This document shows positions 1 through 14,246 of a stretch of 64,000 nt of DNA, piece by piece (position 1 is the first letter of the stretch; every line of letters begins with the position of its first letter). The DNA is from Latrodectus hesperus (taxonomy: Eukaryota > Arthropoda > Arachnida > Araneae > Theridiidae): the NCBI GenBank assembly GCA_037975125.1, contig CM075853.1:23945399-24009398 (forward strand). Reading direction: 5' to 3'. The notes below the pieces were generated by a model that saw only the letters and a list, made by a program, of their open reading frames with translations, was not told the origin of the DNA and ran no database searches. Position numbers and translations under genes: made by a program.

Positions 1-1600
1 CATATATTAGCACATGTGCCGTATAATCCAAGATGGTAAATTCTGAATATTTTTGGCGATGAAGAAATGTTGCTAAGATAATGTATTGTGATGACGTAAA
101 TATTAGGGTTTTTAAAATAGAGTTTTCTGCTTACTTTTTATTGGTCTCCATATCTATGACGCAATAAATACCAGGTTGCCACGTACATATGAAAATCCAC
201 CAAACTCAGAATTTTACATACCGGATTATGCAGCATCTGGGACCATATATTTTAAAAACTATTACAAAGCAAATACATTTCCAAACTTTAAACCTGTAGA
301 TAATTTTAAGCAATAATTAGCATGCAAATTTTATGGAGATTCAATGTAATGTATCTAAATACGATATTTGTAGTTACAAATGTAACAGGTATTGTTTACT
401 TGCTTGAAACTCTCTTAAATACTTTATATATGCATTTGTTTACTATTTATAGTAAACAAGAAACAGCTGATAACTACCTAATACAATTTTTTTGTATAAC
501 TAAACATATAAAATCAACATTATTAGGTATTTTTTCATAACAAATTATTTTTAAGGAAATTGTTCTTCCCATTTATTACATAAAAAAAGAATATTAGTTT
601 TCTCCATTAATTTTCAGTCAATTCATTTGGAATTACTTATCTTTCAAATTTTTAAGTAAGCCTTTAGCTTAGGCCAGTATTATGCTTAATATAGTATTTC
701 AATAATTCATTTTCTTTTCGGAATTATATCCAGGACAACTTATTATTAAAAAATTCATAAATAAAAGTGTGATCGCAAAGCAATAAGACTCCATCTTTAA
801 TTTCACTTATTTTAAATTACAAGTGAAGGATTCATTATTTGCTGTGATAACAGTATGAATATCCATAAAACTTCCGAAGCAAGTAACTAATAGGGTATAT
901 CCTCCAATTGGCGACCTTTATAACTCTTATTTCGCCAAGCAATTCAAACGCTGTTGCCACTTTAAAATACCATATATATGACTCCAAAATGAAATAAAAA
1001 TCGAAAAAAAATCAAACCTGGCAGCAAAACAATCCAAAAAGCAACAAAAACTCAACTTGGCAACACCAAAAGAAAAACTTCCAACACTATAATCAAAACA
1101 AAGAATGCCAGATTTGACGAGAAATCTCTTTAGGAGGGATATCATGCTTATACCCGAAACACTCCTAATTACAATTTCGAAAATAAACTTTAAATTTGAA
1201 GAGGCATGATTTTTTTATTTAGTGTATCAGCAAAGTTTAGAGAAAAAAAGTCCCAAGAAACACATTGTCTCAGGTATTAATGTGACAAGCCTGATGATAG
1301 TGGGTGAGCATTGTTTTGTTAAATTATATCTCTCTAGGTCTTCAGCATAAAAATAAGCTCAAAGAATAAAAGAATATTCCAGTCGTATTTGTGGATTATA
1401 ATTTTCCGCGTTTATTTTTAAAGGTCAAATGAAAATGACACTTTTTACCAGTATTCTAATGCCAGTATAAAAAGCGTCATTTTTATTTGGCCCTTTAAAA
1501 CATATTAAATGCTAAATCACTGCGTTGATATTTTTAAAAAAAATTTATATTTTAAGCTGAATCTGATTGCATAATTTTCAGATATCAATGATTGAATTGC
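1..1600. other. AT-rich DNA without recognisable gene
   Basis: No exon, repeat or RNA gene could be supported here. The open frames at 322-540 and 927-1145 have no recognisable motif and look like chance frames in AT-rich DNA. Confidence 0.6.
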
Positions 1601-1639
1601 TGCCCAATCTTTCGCATTGGTTGCAACAAAGATTTAAAA

Positions 1640-2325
1640 CCCTGACACTGGTTCAGTCTTCAGACGTAAGTTGATAGCGATTAAGGAGTGGCTTCCTGCT
1701 ATTATTTCCAGCAACTGTAATTTTCGAGAACTATGGATTTTTTCGGATAGAAAACAGTGCACTACAACATCTCAGTGACTGGTCCTCGATAAATTATGTC
1801 TATTCTGCTCAAAATGATCTCCCAAGACAATGATTTACTTCTCCAATGGATTCCACATACCATGTAAATATTAGTAGCAATGAGACCGCAGATAGACTGG
1901 CCAAAGAGGGCAGTGAGGAAGATACGGCCAGTGGTTCATCACTTACATATCAGGAACTTTACTCGAATGAAAAATCTAGACTAATTGCAATATGGCAAAT
2001 TTCATCCATACACCAATGTTATTCTAGAACATCTCCTGGAACTCTTCTGGAAATAAAATGTGACCGAAAATCTCAGACTGCCTTCGTCCGATTCCCAAGT
2101 GGACATCTAAAATGTTTATCGCTTGAACATGGTACAAAAATTTATCCCAATTGTAAAAAAGGTTTGTGACCATACAGCCTCACCGAAACATATTCTGGAT
2201 TGCGTCGGACAATCCCGGGAGGATTCATCCTCAGATCCCCTGCTAGTCACTGACTTTCTGACTGTCAACAGTTTGTTGGAGTTGATCTGACAAATGTCGG
2301 ATCTTTAAAGAGTCACAAGAACAAC
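1640..2325 (+). pseudogene. Decayed non-LTR retrotransposon, RNase H domain plus C-terminal tail
   Basis: This is the 3' end of an I/jockey-like LINE polyprotein. A first frame (about 1660-1765) reads through LIAIKEWLPAIISSNCNF and ELWIFSD, the usual N-terminal half of a LINE-encoded RNase H. A second frame (1846-2169) carries HVNISSNETADRLAKEGS, the last catalytic block, with the common HVNI.GNE changed. The tail region follows, with QTAFVRFPSGHLKCLSL and, after a frameshift near 2160, KHILDCVG. Stops and frameshifts make it inactive. The region from about 1980 to 2305 is closely similar to the copy at 19463-19816 and ends at the same point, so both are 5'-truncated members of one subfamily. 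The 3' end carries a short AAC-rich tail. The 5' boundary is approximate. Confidence 0.8.
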
Positions 2326-5058
2326 ACAAGATTTTCAATCACATTTTTCAGCAATAAATTATTCAAAGAATTTACAACAATGATATTCACATAAATATGA
2401 ATTTTTCTAGAATTCTAACTGATCATTCTTGGAACTGTACATTAAATTCTTCTACAAGTTTGTTAGATGTAACAAATTAAACATCTCTACTTCTTTCATG
2501 ACATGCGCATGGTATGAAATGTATTAAAAAAAAGCCATGTAGAATAAAAGAAAATTTGTTTTAAATCGATTAATTTTTAGCAAAAATATTATTTGCTAAG
2601 CTATTCAGCTAATAATAAATTAAATTTGAACTAAATAGGCTTAAGCAAAATTTGATATAACTAAAACAGCGGCACAATTTAGAATCGAGAAAACAATTTT
2701 CTTGAAAAAAGGAATTTCCTATAAATAGCGAAGCAGCAGTTTTTTCTATTTTTTCTCATGTTTGTTGTACTGAGTAATACTATATTTCGTACATGAGTTT
2801 CTGGAAGAAAAAACATAATACTATTTTTGAAAAAAAAAATTCCCTCTCAACTTTCTTCCAAATCTATTCTCAGGATTCAAAATTTTTCCGAACACTAGAT
2901 TTTTCTTTTTCCTTAGTACTTTTCCTGATCTATCCTTACAGTTCTTAAGAAACTGTTTCCTTTGTTTCCATTTTATATTTCCTAGTAATGTTCTTTTTAT
3001 TTTCTCTGCCACACATTTTTAGAATTTTTCGTTCTGGAAATAACTTTCACTCTTTGATGATTTTGATACAACTTTTTTTCCTAATACTTAAAAATTTCAT
3101 CATAGGTTAATTGTTTTATATGAGCAATCATATATCAGAAATACTAATTATATAAATATTATAGTATAAGGAATTTAAAACATGTAAAATAATATATAAA
3201 AATTAACATTTTAAAATTTAGCTAACCAAAAACTCTAATGTTTTAGCTATATAGTTTTTAAACGTCTTTTTTCAAATGTTAGACGAATTTAAAATATCAA
3301 TTTTAAATTTAATCTTTCAAAGAACTGTAATTTGGTCATCATTTATCAAACCTTATGTTAAACTTTTCATCCAATAAGTTTTATTGAGATGTAGCATATA
3401 CTTATTAAAAGTTATTTATCATGTTACCAAGCTAATTTTCCATTTAAACTTTGGAGTTATCCAATTGGAGAAATGCCAACTATTGAAAAATTAAAATGTT
3501 TTTATAAAGAATCATGAAAGAATAAAATGTACTTCAAAATGAAAGATTATCAAATTATCTTTATCAACTTTTTTACAGAATAGAATTTATTTTTAATAAA
3601 ATGCCGTTTAAAATATAGAATATCAAAGAATGCTAGTTAAAATGAATATCATTAAGATTTGGCATGCTTTTCAATAAATCCCTATTTATGAAAAAGTATT
3701 GTAATAAAAATGTATTTTCTTGAATTTAATTACACCAAAACTTAATTAAATTTTAATATTACACTAAACTTTAATTATTTAAAATGTACAAGTTACGATA
3801 ATATGACAGTCTCAGTAATGCTAAAGTAATTTGTACACTTTAAAAGTAATTTTAGTCTTCTAATTTTACCATAAATTGAAGAAACTAGAACTTACAACCA
3901 TGACTTCAATTTAACGTAGATGACTAAGTTAGAGCTAATGGTTTGGGTAAAACCAAATTCACATTAGTTCTGATATCATAAGAGTGCTAAGTTAACTATA
4001 AATCAGTCAAAATTTAATTAATTCTAATATGTAAGTTAACATGTAAAATCGATTTAAGCAAATTTATATTAAAATGCTATGCTGAAAAATCCTTTCACAA
4101 TTAATGACTAAAGTAAATATTGATATATCTCACAGACAAAAATTAATAATCCAGTAACTTGAATATACAAATAAAATAAGTCCAAATATTCTTTATATTA
4201 TTTTTATTCTTGTATTTATTATTATCGACAATATTATCTACATCTTATAATGCTATAAGCAAATAATTTATAAAATATAAATACAATATATTTAAACTGA
4301 AATAATAATATAATATTTAATATTATTAATATTAAAATTACAATAAAACTTGATATAAAAGTAACAATAATTTTTTTATGAATAGCTGCTCAAATCATAA
4401 ATTATAACAAATAATGAATTTTTAATTGTTAACATTTTTTCTGTGTGTGTTCCTATTTTAAATAACGCGTATTTAAACAAAAATAAATACAAAATTATTA
4501 TTTGTAAATGCACAAGTTAGAATTTCTTAACCAAAATATATTTGTTTTCAAAAATGAGAGTTAGTTAAATGCACTTAATAAAGTTAATTATACATTTTAT
4601 TAAATCAATAGACATCTAAAATAACTTTAATACTGTTATTGCAGTTTGATTTCTATGGAACAACTTCTTAAAAGTATATAAAGATAAAGTTAAGTAGTTT
4701 ATCCTCATTTAAAAGTAAAATATTTCGGATGAAATCAAGTAAACTGATTTTATACTGTTGTGATTTATATTATGAAAATGTATTTCAAATCATTTTAGAA
4801 AAAATAATAAATTTTCCTCATTTTATTAAGACTACAATTGATTTTTAATACATGCTTCTCTTTATATTTTAATTTCTCTTTCCTCGAAGATTTTGTGAAA
4901 TTTGTTCTGAGATTCTTATGCTAACTCCAAGTCAAATTAGTTTATATTGCTACTGGAGGTTGATTACAAGTCACAATTTTACTAAATTTTTGCTTCACTG
5001 AGATTAATTTTTTAAATTATTATTATTGCTTCGATAAGACTCATTCTTTCCCTTACTA
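2326..5058. other. AT-rich DNA without recognisable gene
   Basis: Long A- and T-rich stretches with only short chance frames, such as a lysine-rich frame on the minus strand at 2821-3012. Nothing is supported. Confidence 0.6.
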
Positions 5059-5136
5059 ATTTTATTTATTTATTTTTTTATTTTTATTTATTTATTTTTA
5101 TATATATATATATTTTTTAATTTTTTATTTTATTTA

Positions 5137-5167
<31 letters not shown>

Positions 5168-5168
5168 C
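5059..5168. repeat. Imperfect (TTTA)n simple repeat
   Basis: Runs of TTTA/TTTTA units, interrupted by a short TATATATA block near 5100. Confidence 0.85.
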
Positions 5169-5512
5169 CCTTTCGAACTTATCAGAATAATTTTTTCCCA
5201 GAGTTGTTATGATCTATGAAATCTTTTTAGAAAACTTTCTCACAGAAAAAGAAGATAAATTTTTAATTTCTATAGCTAACAGTATACAAACAAGCATTTA
5301 TGTTTATTATTCAATATCAATCATTCATCTTCCAATTTAAATCCTGAAAAATACACAATCAGGTATATTTCCCGAATGAGCACATATTTTTATTAAATTC
5401 ATTTTTGATTTTACGCCAACTCAGTGGGAAAAGTTGCTGTTGCTATATAATGCCCAGGTACAAAGATTTACTACTTTCAGCACTACAAAAGGTGGAAGTG
5501 ATAACAACTTTT

Positions 5513-5525
5513 ATATAGAGGGCCA
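5513..5525. repeat. Target-site duplication, left copy
   Basis: ATATAGAGGGCCA, identical to 5833-5845. Together they bracket the SINE at 5526-5832. Confidence 0.85.
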
Positions 5526-5832
5526 ACCACCCAACTTGTCTAGTGATCAGCGTGCCTGACTACGGATAAGGAGGTCCTGGGTTCGAATCCCGGTTCGGGC
5601 ATGGATGTACTTTCTCTCTCTATCTATCCTGTCTTTGCCCCTTCCTTGTATGAATGAGGTGTGAATGGTTGCTTACCCTATAAACGGGTCCCTATGGCAT
5701 GTGTGTAGAGCAAATTCGTACTTTCACCTTCATGGTGCTCTGATTAAAACGAAAGAAGCTCCCAATCGATTTAATTCGCATAGCATATCGAGCTTGGCTT
5801 GTCCAAGTGTCATTAGTAACAACAACAACAAC
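5526..5832 (+). mobile_element. tRNA-derived SINE (family A), about 307 bp, nested insertion
   Basis: The head has an A-box-like TAGTGATCAGCGTG and a near-perfect B box GGTTCGAATCCC at 5580-5591, spaced as in a tRNA-derived Pol III promoter. The 3' part from 5717 (CGTACTTTCACC through GAGCTTGGCTTGTCC) is shared with the SINE at 38201-38587 and ends in an (AAC)n tail. Perfect 13-bp direct repeats flank it, so both boundaries are well defined. It sits inside the older minus-strand SINE at 5433-6081. It is not a functional tRNA gene, because the cloverleaf is not maintained past the B box. Confidence 0.9.
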
Positions 5833-5845
5833 ATATAGAGGGCCA
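5833..5845. repeat. Target-site duplication, right copy
   Basis: Second copy of ATATAGAGGGCCA, immediately after the (AAC)n tail. Confidence 0.85.
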
Positions 5846-6081
5846 CCCAATGGGCGTGCCATCATAACTTCGAAGGTGAGTCTTCGTAATATTGAAACAG
5901 CGACCCATCAGAAGACATCAAAACTCGTCCTGCCACCGCAGGAGACATCATTTCACATGGAGACCACATTGCGACACATTTAACATGTTTTAGAAAAACG
6001 CGATGGATCTTCGATTGAGCTGGGATTCGAATTCATTACCTTCCGATATCAAATGCCCTAACCGACCAGACTACCACGGCT

Positions 6082-9000
6082 TATCAATGGTAAAATTATT
6101 TTAATTGTTTCTTTTATTAAATTTGCTTCTGACAGCCTATTTCTGCCAATTGAAATCCCTAAATTCAACCACCGATCACGTAAACGTGAACCATTATTAA
6201 TTGATTAAGGCAACACACCTTAATTACCTCACTCTTAGAAATTCTAGTTAATAGAGAAACACGAGACTTTATTTAACGAGCATAGGTCTTTTAGCATGAT
6301 GCTCTTTGGAAGTGTCGGGAATCGAGCAAACCATTTTCTGACATGTTAACAATCACGATTATCGCTCAGATAAATGTTAAGTTAAATGAGTTTAAATTAA
6401 ATGTTAAACTAAATGAAATATGGAAATAAATTCAATTCCATTACATTCACTTACAAATTTTGTATTTCTATCAATATGTTTAATGTGCAATTTTATCAGG
6501 GTGAAAATTATAGCACTTGTTTTGTAATTATAGTTTAATATTAATTTTCTTATTTTTAAAGTTGTTTTATGGTGACATTAACTATTCGAACAAGCTTTAG
6601 TATGTTTAAATTAACAATAATTGAAGAATAGTCCAAAAATATGTTTTATTTTAATTTAAATGGAAGGGGGGAATATTTATCAATGTTTTAGGTTATTGCA
6701 CTTAAAATATAAAAAACTTTAAAATAATTTAATATTCTGCTAAAATTACATTACAATTTATAAAAATGATTTTCCACAACTCTTTCAACTAAACAAATAA
6801 AATATAACATAGTTGTATGTGTAAACATATGTATAAAGTGTAAAAGAATCTTGAATTAAAATATACATTTTATAATTTTAATCATATATTATGTCTGAAA
6901 GTGCGTTATAAAGATAAAAATTCAGCTTTATTTTTCGCAACAGGTTAAGGAATGAATTTTCCTTAGTTTCATGAGCACAAAATAAAGTGTTATAAAAAAG
7001 TATCGGTAATTACCTACAAAAAACTATGTCAAGAGAATGATTATTATTTATTTATTTCATTCTCTATTCCATTTATTGTTTTGTAGTCAGCTCATATCTT
7101 TCTTTATGATTATATTGAAAACTGATACTACTGCAGCTATTATAAGACCACTCAGAGAAAACCCTCATCAAATGATGATATTATTACAGAAACTATTGGA
7201 CCATAAATGGTTAAGAAATAAAATTATTTGAAATCGCATTAATCTTTCAAAGATCTCTAAGAAAATTATTATCATCACCAAAAATTGTTTTAAAAACAAA
7301 CTTGTATATTTATAGCATTGGAATTTAAAGAATACATTTTAATATTTTATTTATTTTTCATTCCATATTTTAAATGTGACCTAATTAAAAAATAATCTCC
7401 TGAGAAAACTACAATAAACTTCTAAGTTGTCATGACTATCAATTTATTCTCTCATAACTTAGTGTTATATACTAATGACTAAATAGTTTTTGTTTATGAA
7501 TTTGTTTATGAACAATATTGTGCTACTTAATTAACATTCACTTGATGTGTAGTTCAATATATTATGAGCCATTATTTTATTTGATATTCAAAACTTGTTT
7601 CAATCTGGAAGACAGCATTCAAAAATTAATTTTCCATATTTTAAATATATTATGGTTGTTTTGACGGAAGTGGTTTTTTTATTTTTGTCTTACTTTTCAC
7701 ATAGTAAAGTAGAGTAAGTAAAAAGAGTATTAAAAAGTAAAAAGAGCTGGATATTTATTTTTGTTTTCTGAGAGCATATCTCTCAAGTTCGGTGAATACC
7801 TGGGAGTTTTCTAAAATTTTCTCTTGTGATACGAAAATTATTAAATAAAAGATTTCTTTGGAACCAAATATTCATTAAACACCCACCATAAGTTAATACA
7901 ACTTCCAGCATATTGGAATTTTAAGCTATCCAATATGCGATAATAAATCGTTTTGACTGAATATTTTTGTTTTAAATTTTTATAAATTGGGAAACACAGA
8001 AATTCCACCTGTTGCAATAATCGAAGCAATATTGCTTACCTACGTTTGAGCAAAATAAGCAAAATCTTTTAGAAAAATATTTTATATCTAAAATATTCTC
8101 AATATTATTTTTATGTTTCGTTTGTTTTAGGATTGGAATAATATTATTTGGACATAAATGAAAATCTTTCAAAAAATAGTGAATTTGTTGAATCTGAAAA
8201 GGGAATGCTTTTTATATAACAGTGAAATCAGAAATATAAATATTTTAGTAGAAAAATAGGAGAAAAAGTTTTTGTTTTTCGAATAGGAGATATTGTTTTC
8301 AGTTCAGTTCTTTAAAATATTCGGGAAAAGACTTTCTATCACAGAAGCACAAACCGAGTACACATTGAAACTCAATAAAATCGAACTTTTATATCGACTA
8401 TATATTTAATATAAAAGAAAACCTCATGCAGAAAAACTATTTTGGCGATTCTTTATTATTATTTTTAATACTTTCCGATTTTTTCTTAACTAATGTTAAA
8501 ATATCAATAAAATATAAAATAATATCTTAAGTAAATTTCATTTTTATTTTAGCTGCAACAAATGAGATTAATGTACTAGTAAACAAAGTTTTGTTTTTTT
8601 ATAATTAGAAAATAAGCAAATAATTTCTGTAAGCAGAAAGGTATTTATTTTTTACTGTGCACTATACTACAACTTTTAGTCAAGATATTAAATTTCAAGT
8701 TAATTTTAATTTAATTTTTTAATTATATTATATTTTGAAGTATTTTTATATTTTTATAAAAGGAATTAGTTTACATTCCAAAATATTACTTGAATATTTT
8801 ATTGAACCATTCAGATGAACTATTAAAATGTACTATTAAAATATGCTATTTATATAAATATAGGATAAGGTAAAACTTTATTAGAAAATATAAATGTAAG
8901 AAAAATATACGTTTGATTAATTTATTCAATTCCATTTTTATAATTATATTTATAAATATTAAGAAAGATGCAGTGCAAGCTAAATTCAAGTGTAAAAATA

Positions 9001-9144
9001 AATTACGACATTTCTGTTTCTTTTTTTATTATTGTTTTAAAAGTGAATTGTGACCCAATATGATCTGATAAATTCTCTTCACTCACAGGTCACAATTGCT
9101 CACAGGCTGCGCATTTCAATTCCATAATTGAATATTTATTTTTT
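6082..9144. other. AT-rich DNA without recognisable gene
   Basis: No coding, RNA or mobile-element signature is seen. Short frames at 7037-7231 and 7841-8172 have no recognisable motif. Confidence 0.55.
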
Positions 9145-9214
9145 ATTTTAATGCGTTCATTTTCAGTAGCATTTGCTATTAAGCAAATGCTACTGAAAAT
9201 GAACGCATTAAAAT
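9145..9214. repeat. Perfect 33-bp inverted repeat (hairpin) with 4-nt loop
   Basis: Arm 9145-9177 is the exact reverse complement of 9182-9214; the loop is ATTA (9178-9181). The arm contains AATGCGTTCATTTTCAGTAG. A perfect match over 33 bp argues for recent origin, such as a template-switch event or a very short foldback element. Confidence 0.95.
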
Positions 9215-9887
9215 TACTAAGATTACTAAGACAAGAAACAAGAAATATTATATTTTGATGTACGGTCAAAAAAAAAGGTTGGAACTTTTTTTTTTTGAAT
9301 CAGTTTCCGTCTTTTTAAATTCCCATTCTTGCAAGGGGAAAGATATTTTATCCTACAAAGTATTATATAAACGCTAGAATTTTCTTTGATTTTCAAAATC
9401 TCACATACAAAAATATCTCATCGTAAGCAAGTTCCGAAATCTTGACTTTGTCCAAAAAAATGACGACCAGTCCCCCCCTTAACCACCTCAGCTATTTATG
9501 ATATTGAATTAATATCACTTTCTGGCACAAGTTCGATATTTGTAAAAAATGCTAATAAATATTACATTTTTATAAAGTAAATGGTGATATAATTTATACC
9601 TAAGTGAATAAAGAAATATAGATCTCGAAACATGCCATTCATTTTAAAAGCGTTACATTCAAACTAAAATGCATTGATGATAAAAAAAGAGATCATGTGC
9701 CAAATATTATTCCCAGATATTTGTATGCGAAGCTTTCCATTATTTGGCCATCTGCCATTTAATAGGGAAACAACCTATAATTTTCCTATATCATATTTCT
9801 GGCAAACCTTTCTTTCTATATAACAACATATTTCTTACGTCCATTAATATTTTTACGAAAAGAATGAGTATCCAAAAGATGAGATCG

Positions 9888-10442
<555 letters not shown>

Positions 10443-11698
10443 AAGTTGTATATTGCTTACATGAAATATATTATTATAAATCAACACTTATCATTTTTTT
10501 AAAAAGAATTTATATAAGCTAAAAACTAATTCAAAATTATTTAAAAAAAATACTACTATATTTTAATTATTAAATTTTATTGAAATTGATTAAGTTTACT
10601 AAATAGTTATATAGATATATCGTTTTAATTAAATCAATTAATAGTTTTATTTATTTAAGTTTTCTTTTAAGTAGATAATTTTTCAATCTGAATAAAATTA
10701 TCACTAAACTAAACAAAGAAGTTTTATTTCAAATTTATTTAACGTAAAGTAGTTTATCACATGAAAGTTCAAGAATATAAACTAATCAAATATACAAACC
10801 ACTGAATAAATTACTTGAGGAAACTTTGAACCAAAACTTATACGTGTTTTCTGTTTAAAGTACAATTATGTTTTATTTTATTATCTCATTTAATATATTC
10901 ACTCGTTATCAAATATTAAATTATTGCAGTATCGCACGATAATAGCATAATAAAATCAGCAATTTTAACCCCGAGAAATTCTAACCCACCAAAAGTAATG
11001 CTTCTTTGTTTTAAATACTTGCCAAAACTTTTGTTCAAACTAATGTATCATATTTCAGCGGCAAGAGATTTAGTGCTTCAGAAAAGACGATAAAAATATC
11101 ATAAAATATATAACAAGCGGATAACATGAAGCAAAATAAAAAAAAATTCAACTCGGAAGGAAAATTTTCTTGGGATAAATAATTAAGTTTTAAAAGTTTC
11201 GAGTTCAACAACATTTGACAGGTTATCAACATTGAATAGAAGATAATTACAATCTTTGGATAGCAGAGTTCAAATTATTGCAGATAAAGGAACAAATTTG
11301 CGTTCAAAGTTTTAATATTTTGTTGGTTATAAAAATCTTGACGTACGTGTGTACTGAGAGGAAAGTTTCGAGATTAAACTTTTCATAAAATTCATCTTCA
11401 CATATTTTCGTGCGCAACGTTTTCTATGAAATATATTAATTTTTCGTTTGAGATTATTTTTTTTACTGTGGCTAAAGAAAAAGAAAACAGTTGCTAGGAA
11501 ATTGTAGTGAAATTTTAAAACAGCTTCTAAAAATTGAAAAGTTGTTTTTCAAAATGGTCCACTCATTTTTTCTTATTTTTATAATAATAATTATCATTAT
11601 TAAATTAATTATTATAAATAGAAATTATATCATTAATTTATTTATAAATAATTATGTTAAATAGATATATGTGTTTGCCGACATTTATATAAAATACT
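10443..11698. other. AT-rich DNA without recognisable gene
   Basis: No supported feature. Confidence 0.55.
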
Positions 11699-11708
11699 TA
11701 AGCTATTA
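11699..11708. repeat. Target-site duplication, left copy
   Basis: TAAGCTATTA, identical to 11954-11963, bracketing the SINE between them. Confidence 0.75.
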
Positions 11709-11953
11709 GAAACCTGGGGCAAAACAGCCCATGTGGGTCAAGGGCTGCAGTGTCTGTATCTGTTTTCCAGACCGAAGGGCCAGGGCAAGGCATATAACCC
11801 GGTTAGGTTAGGTTCCAAGCATGTTTGACTTGAACTCAATTTATCGACCTACGGATTGGTCAAAGGTTGGGTCTACCTTGCCCAACCCGAGGATTAAAAT
11901 TCGGACCTGTGACTTGGGAGCGCAAAGTACTTCTTAGTCACCGCGCTTCAATC
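11709..11953 (-). mobile_element. tRNA-related SINE, minus strand
   Basis: Read on the minus strand, the head starts with GAAGCGCGGTGACTAAGAAG (A-box-like). The degenerate B-box region CAGGTCCGAATTTTAATCC follows at about the right spacing, then a moderately GC-rich body. The head resembles arthropod SINEs that begin with GCGCGGTGGCTCAGTGG; this is from memory. Perfect 10-bp direct repeats flank the unit and define about 245 bp. Its sequence differs from families A and B elsewhere in the window, so it is a third SINE type. Confidence 0.75.
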
Positions 11954-11963
11954 TAAGCTATTA
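11954..11963. repeat. Target-site duplication, right copy
   Basis: Second copy of TAAGCTATTA. Confidence 0.75.
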
Positions 11964-14171
11964 CAAAATTATTTATTACTATCACATGGCTTCACTACTT
12001 TTCTATTTGTTCAAATAAACCTTGATTTGCCTTCATCAAAGTATGATATAACTTTGTCTCCCCATATTTCTAATTATTTATCATCATGTGCAATGTTGAT
12101 TGGTTCATTTTTTTAAGATAAACACTCGATTTCTCAATATCATTCACATTATTGACTAAATTTTTAATTAGCAATTCCTTGACTAATAAGAGGAATCAGA
12201 AAATCGCGCAATTAAAATGTCTATTATCTGCAGGTTCTCTATACTTCTGCATAACTTCTGTCCTGCTACATGATGCATTTATACAATTTAAAATATATTC
12301 ATTAGCATGATTGTTTTACAGATGAACATCGAAGCAAATTTAACTAAGTCAGTGACTGTAATAGTTGATACATTTCCATTACTAAAATATTGTTGCTCAT
12401 CGCTGAAGCTGTAAAAATTAACACATTTAAATACGTGGTTTATAGATCGTACATAGAAAACTAATACCTATTCAAACAAAAAGAAATCAATTAAATCTTG
12501 CATGGGAGTACATAACCAGTTACATTTTTCCAATTCAATACCATTTATGAAACTCATAAAAGCTTATAAGAAAAAAATTAGAATCCAAGTGTAGTAATTA
12601 TTAATATCAAAAAACTTCAAAATAAACATTATACAGAGCAACAATTAAAAATATATTTATGCTGAAAATTTAAAGTGGGGTGTAAGTTGATGGTAAATTG
12701 TTAAAATGCTCAAAATGTCAGCCCTATAATTGTATCTTCTTCAAGCTCCATTAGTTTTGGAAGTCTTTAGCATTTTTCATCACTTTTTTTTCTTAAAAAG
12801 GCTAGGTTTAAAATTAAATTAAATTAATTACTTCGTATATTTTTAAAAAATAGAATTATATAATTTCAAATTTACATAGTTAAAATCTTCCTGACAAACA
12901 GAATAGCGTGATAATATTATGATAATGAATGGATATTTGAATTTCTTTAGAAAACATTTTCATGTGAATTTTGGTGATTATTCAGTTATTCTTTTTCTCT
13001 AAGTATATTTACTTTAGAAATCCATCCAAGTTTTGGTAAAATAATGCCTTAAAACTTTCATGATATCTTAGCGACCTTTCTCTAAAAACTGATACAGAAA
13101 TAAATTAATCTTAATTTTTCTGTAAATGATTGAATTCATGAAAGTATTTCAATAATAAAGCAACATTCTGAAATAGATACACATAAAATCAGAAAATATC
13201 AAAGCAACTAATGCAAATATATTTATATTCTCTAGTATAAATAAAAACTAATCCTCAGAGGATTGAGAATATTACGTAACTCTACATCAAAAATATAATA
13301 AAACTGATATTTCCCAAAATGCATTACATAAGTAGAATATTTCTCATCGGAAGTTTAAAGTAATTGCTTAGTAACTATTTTTGCATTCATAAGTCATAAC
13401 AAAATATGTGCATAATTTACAGACGATAGTTGCTTGATTCTAATTTTAAAAATGAAGGTAATTTTTTTGTATTACTCTAAATTATCCAATTTAAAATTAC
13501 AATTTACATACCAAGCGCTTGCAATTTACTTATCCACTCAAATGATCAAGTAATTCCTTAGAGACTCTGATTTACATGATAAATTATTTCAATATTGCAT
13601 TTTTCTGTTTTTCACAAATTAGCAAAACAAGTATAATGTATGACATGATGGTACTTTTTTTAATTTTTATAGTTTCATTTTCGCTTTCTTCCTTTTCAAT
13701 TGCACTATTTTAATCAACGTCTTCAGAATACAATTGAATATATCATCATCTTTAAAAATGCAATATCGCTCCCAACGGCGTATTGTAGCCATTTTCGGAA
13801 ACACATATGTACATACAAAATAAGAAAATTCATTTTTTCCCAGAATTATTTGGAGAAAAAATGAAAATTCTTATTAGAAAGGGAACGATTTTGTAGTTTT
13901 CTTTATTAAGATAATATTTTTTCTCATCCTTTTTCTCATTTAAAACGAATCAAATTATTATTTTAAAAACAAAAGTTTTAAATATGGATTAAATAATTGT
14001 AAATATTTCGTTACATAAATGTGTACATTTATCAAGAGAATGCATCACTTTTAACGAATAAATCTATTAATATATTGTCTTGACAAATATACTAAAAATT
14101 GTTTATTTAATAAAAAGAACTGAAATCACTCCACTGATACTAAATATCTAGTAGAACTTAACATGTATATA

Positions 14172-14176
<5 letters not shown>
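11964..14176. other. AT-rich DNA without recognisable gene
   Basis: No supported feature. Confidence 0.55.

Positions 14177-14242
<66 letters not shown>
14177..14242. repeat. (AT)n microsatellite, about 65 bp
   Basis: Uninterrupted AT dinucleotides. Confidence 0.97.

Positions 14243-14246
<4 letters not shown>

Larger units (their letters stand above)
5433..6081 (-). mobile_element. tRNA-derived SINE (family B), split by a nested SINE
   Basis: On the minus strand the head at about 6081 reads GCCGTGGTAGTCTGGTCGG, an A-box-like stretch. It is followed by ATTCGAATCCCAG, close to the Pol III B box. The body contains a GTCGCAATGTGG block that is also present in the copy at 32394-32660. The unit is interrupted at 5846/5513 by the SINE at 5526-5832. 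It resumes to the left and probably ends at a GCAACAGCAAC stretch at 5433-5443. Without the insert it is about 330 bp. It is non-coding and was presumably mobilised by a LINE reverse transcriptase. The 3' end is less certain than the head. Confidence 0.7.

Noticed and set aside
5545..5605. Functional tRNA gene
   Set aside because: A and B boxes are present but it is the head of a SINE with a TSD and AAC tail, and cloverleaf pairing is not maintained. The same holds for 32395, 38201 and 48899.
11805..11818. Arthropod telomere repeat (TTAGG)n
   Set aside because: Only about two units, and they lie inside the body of a TSD-bounded SINE.
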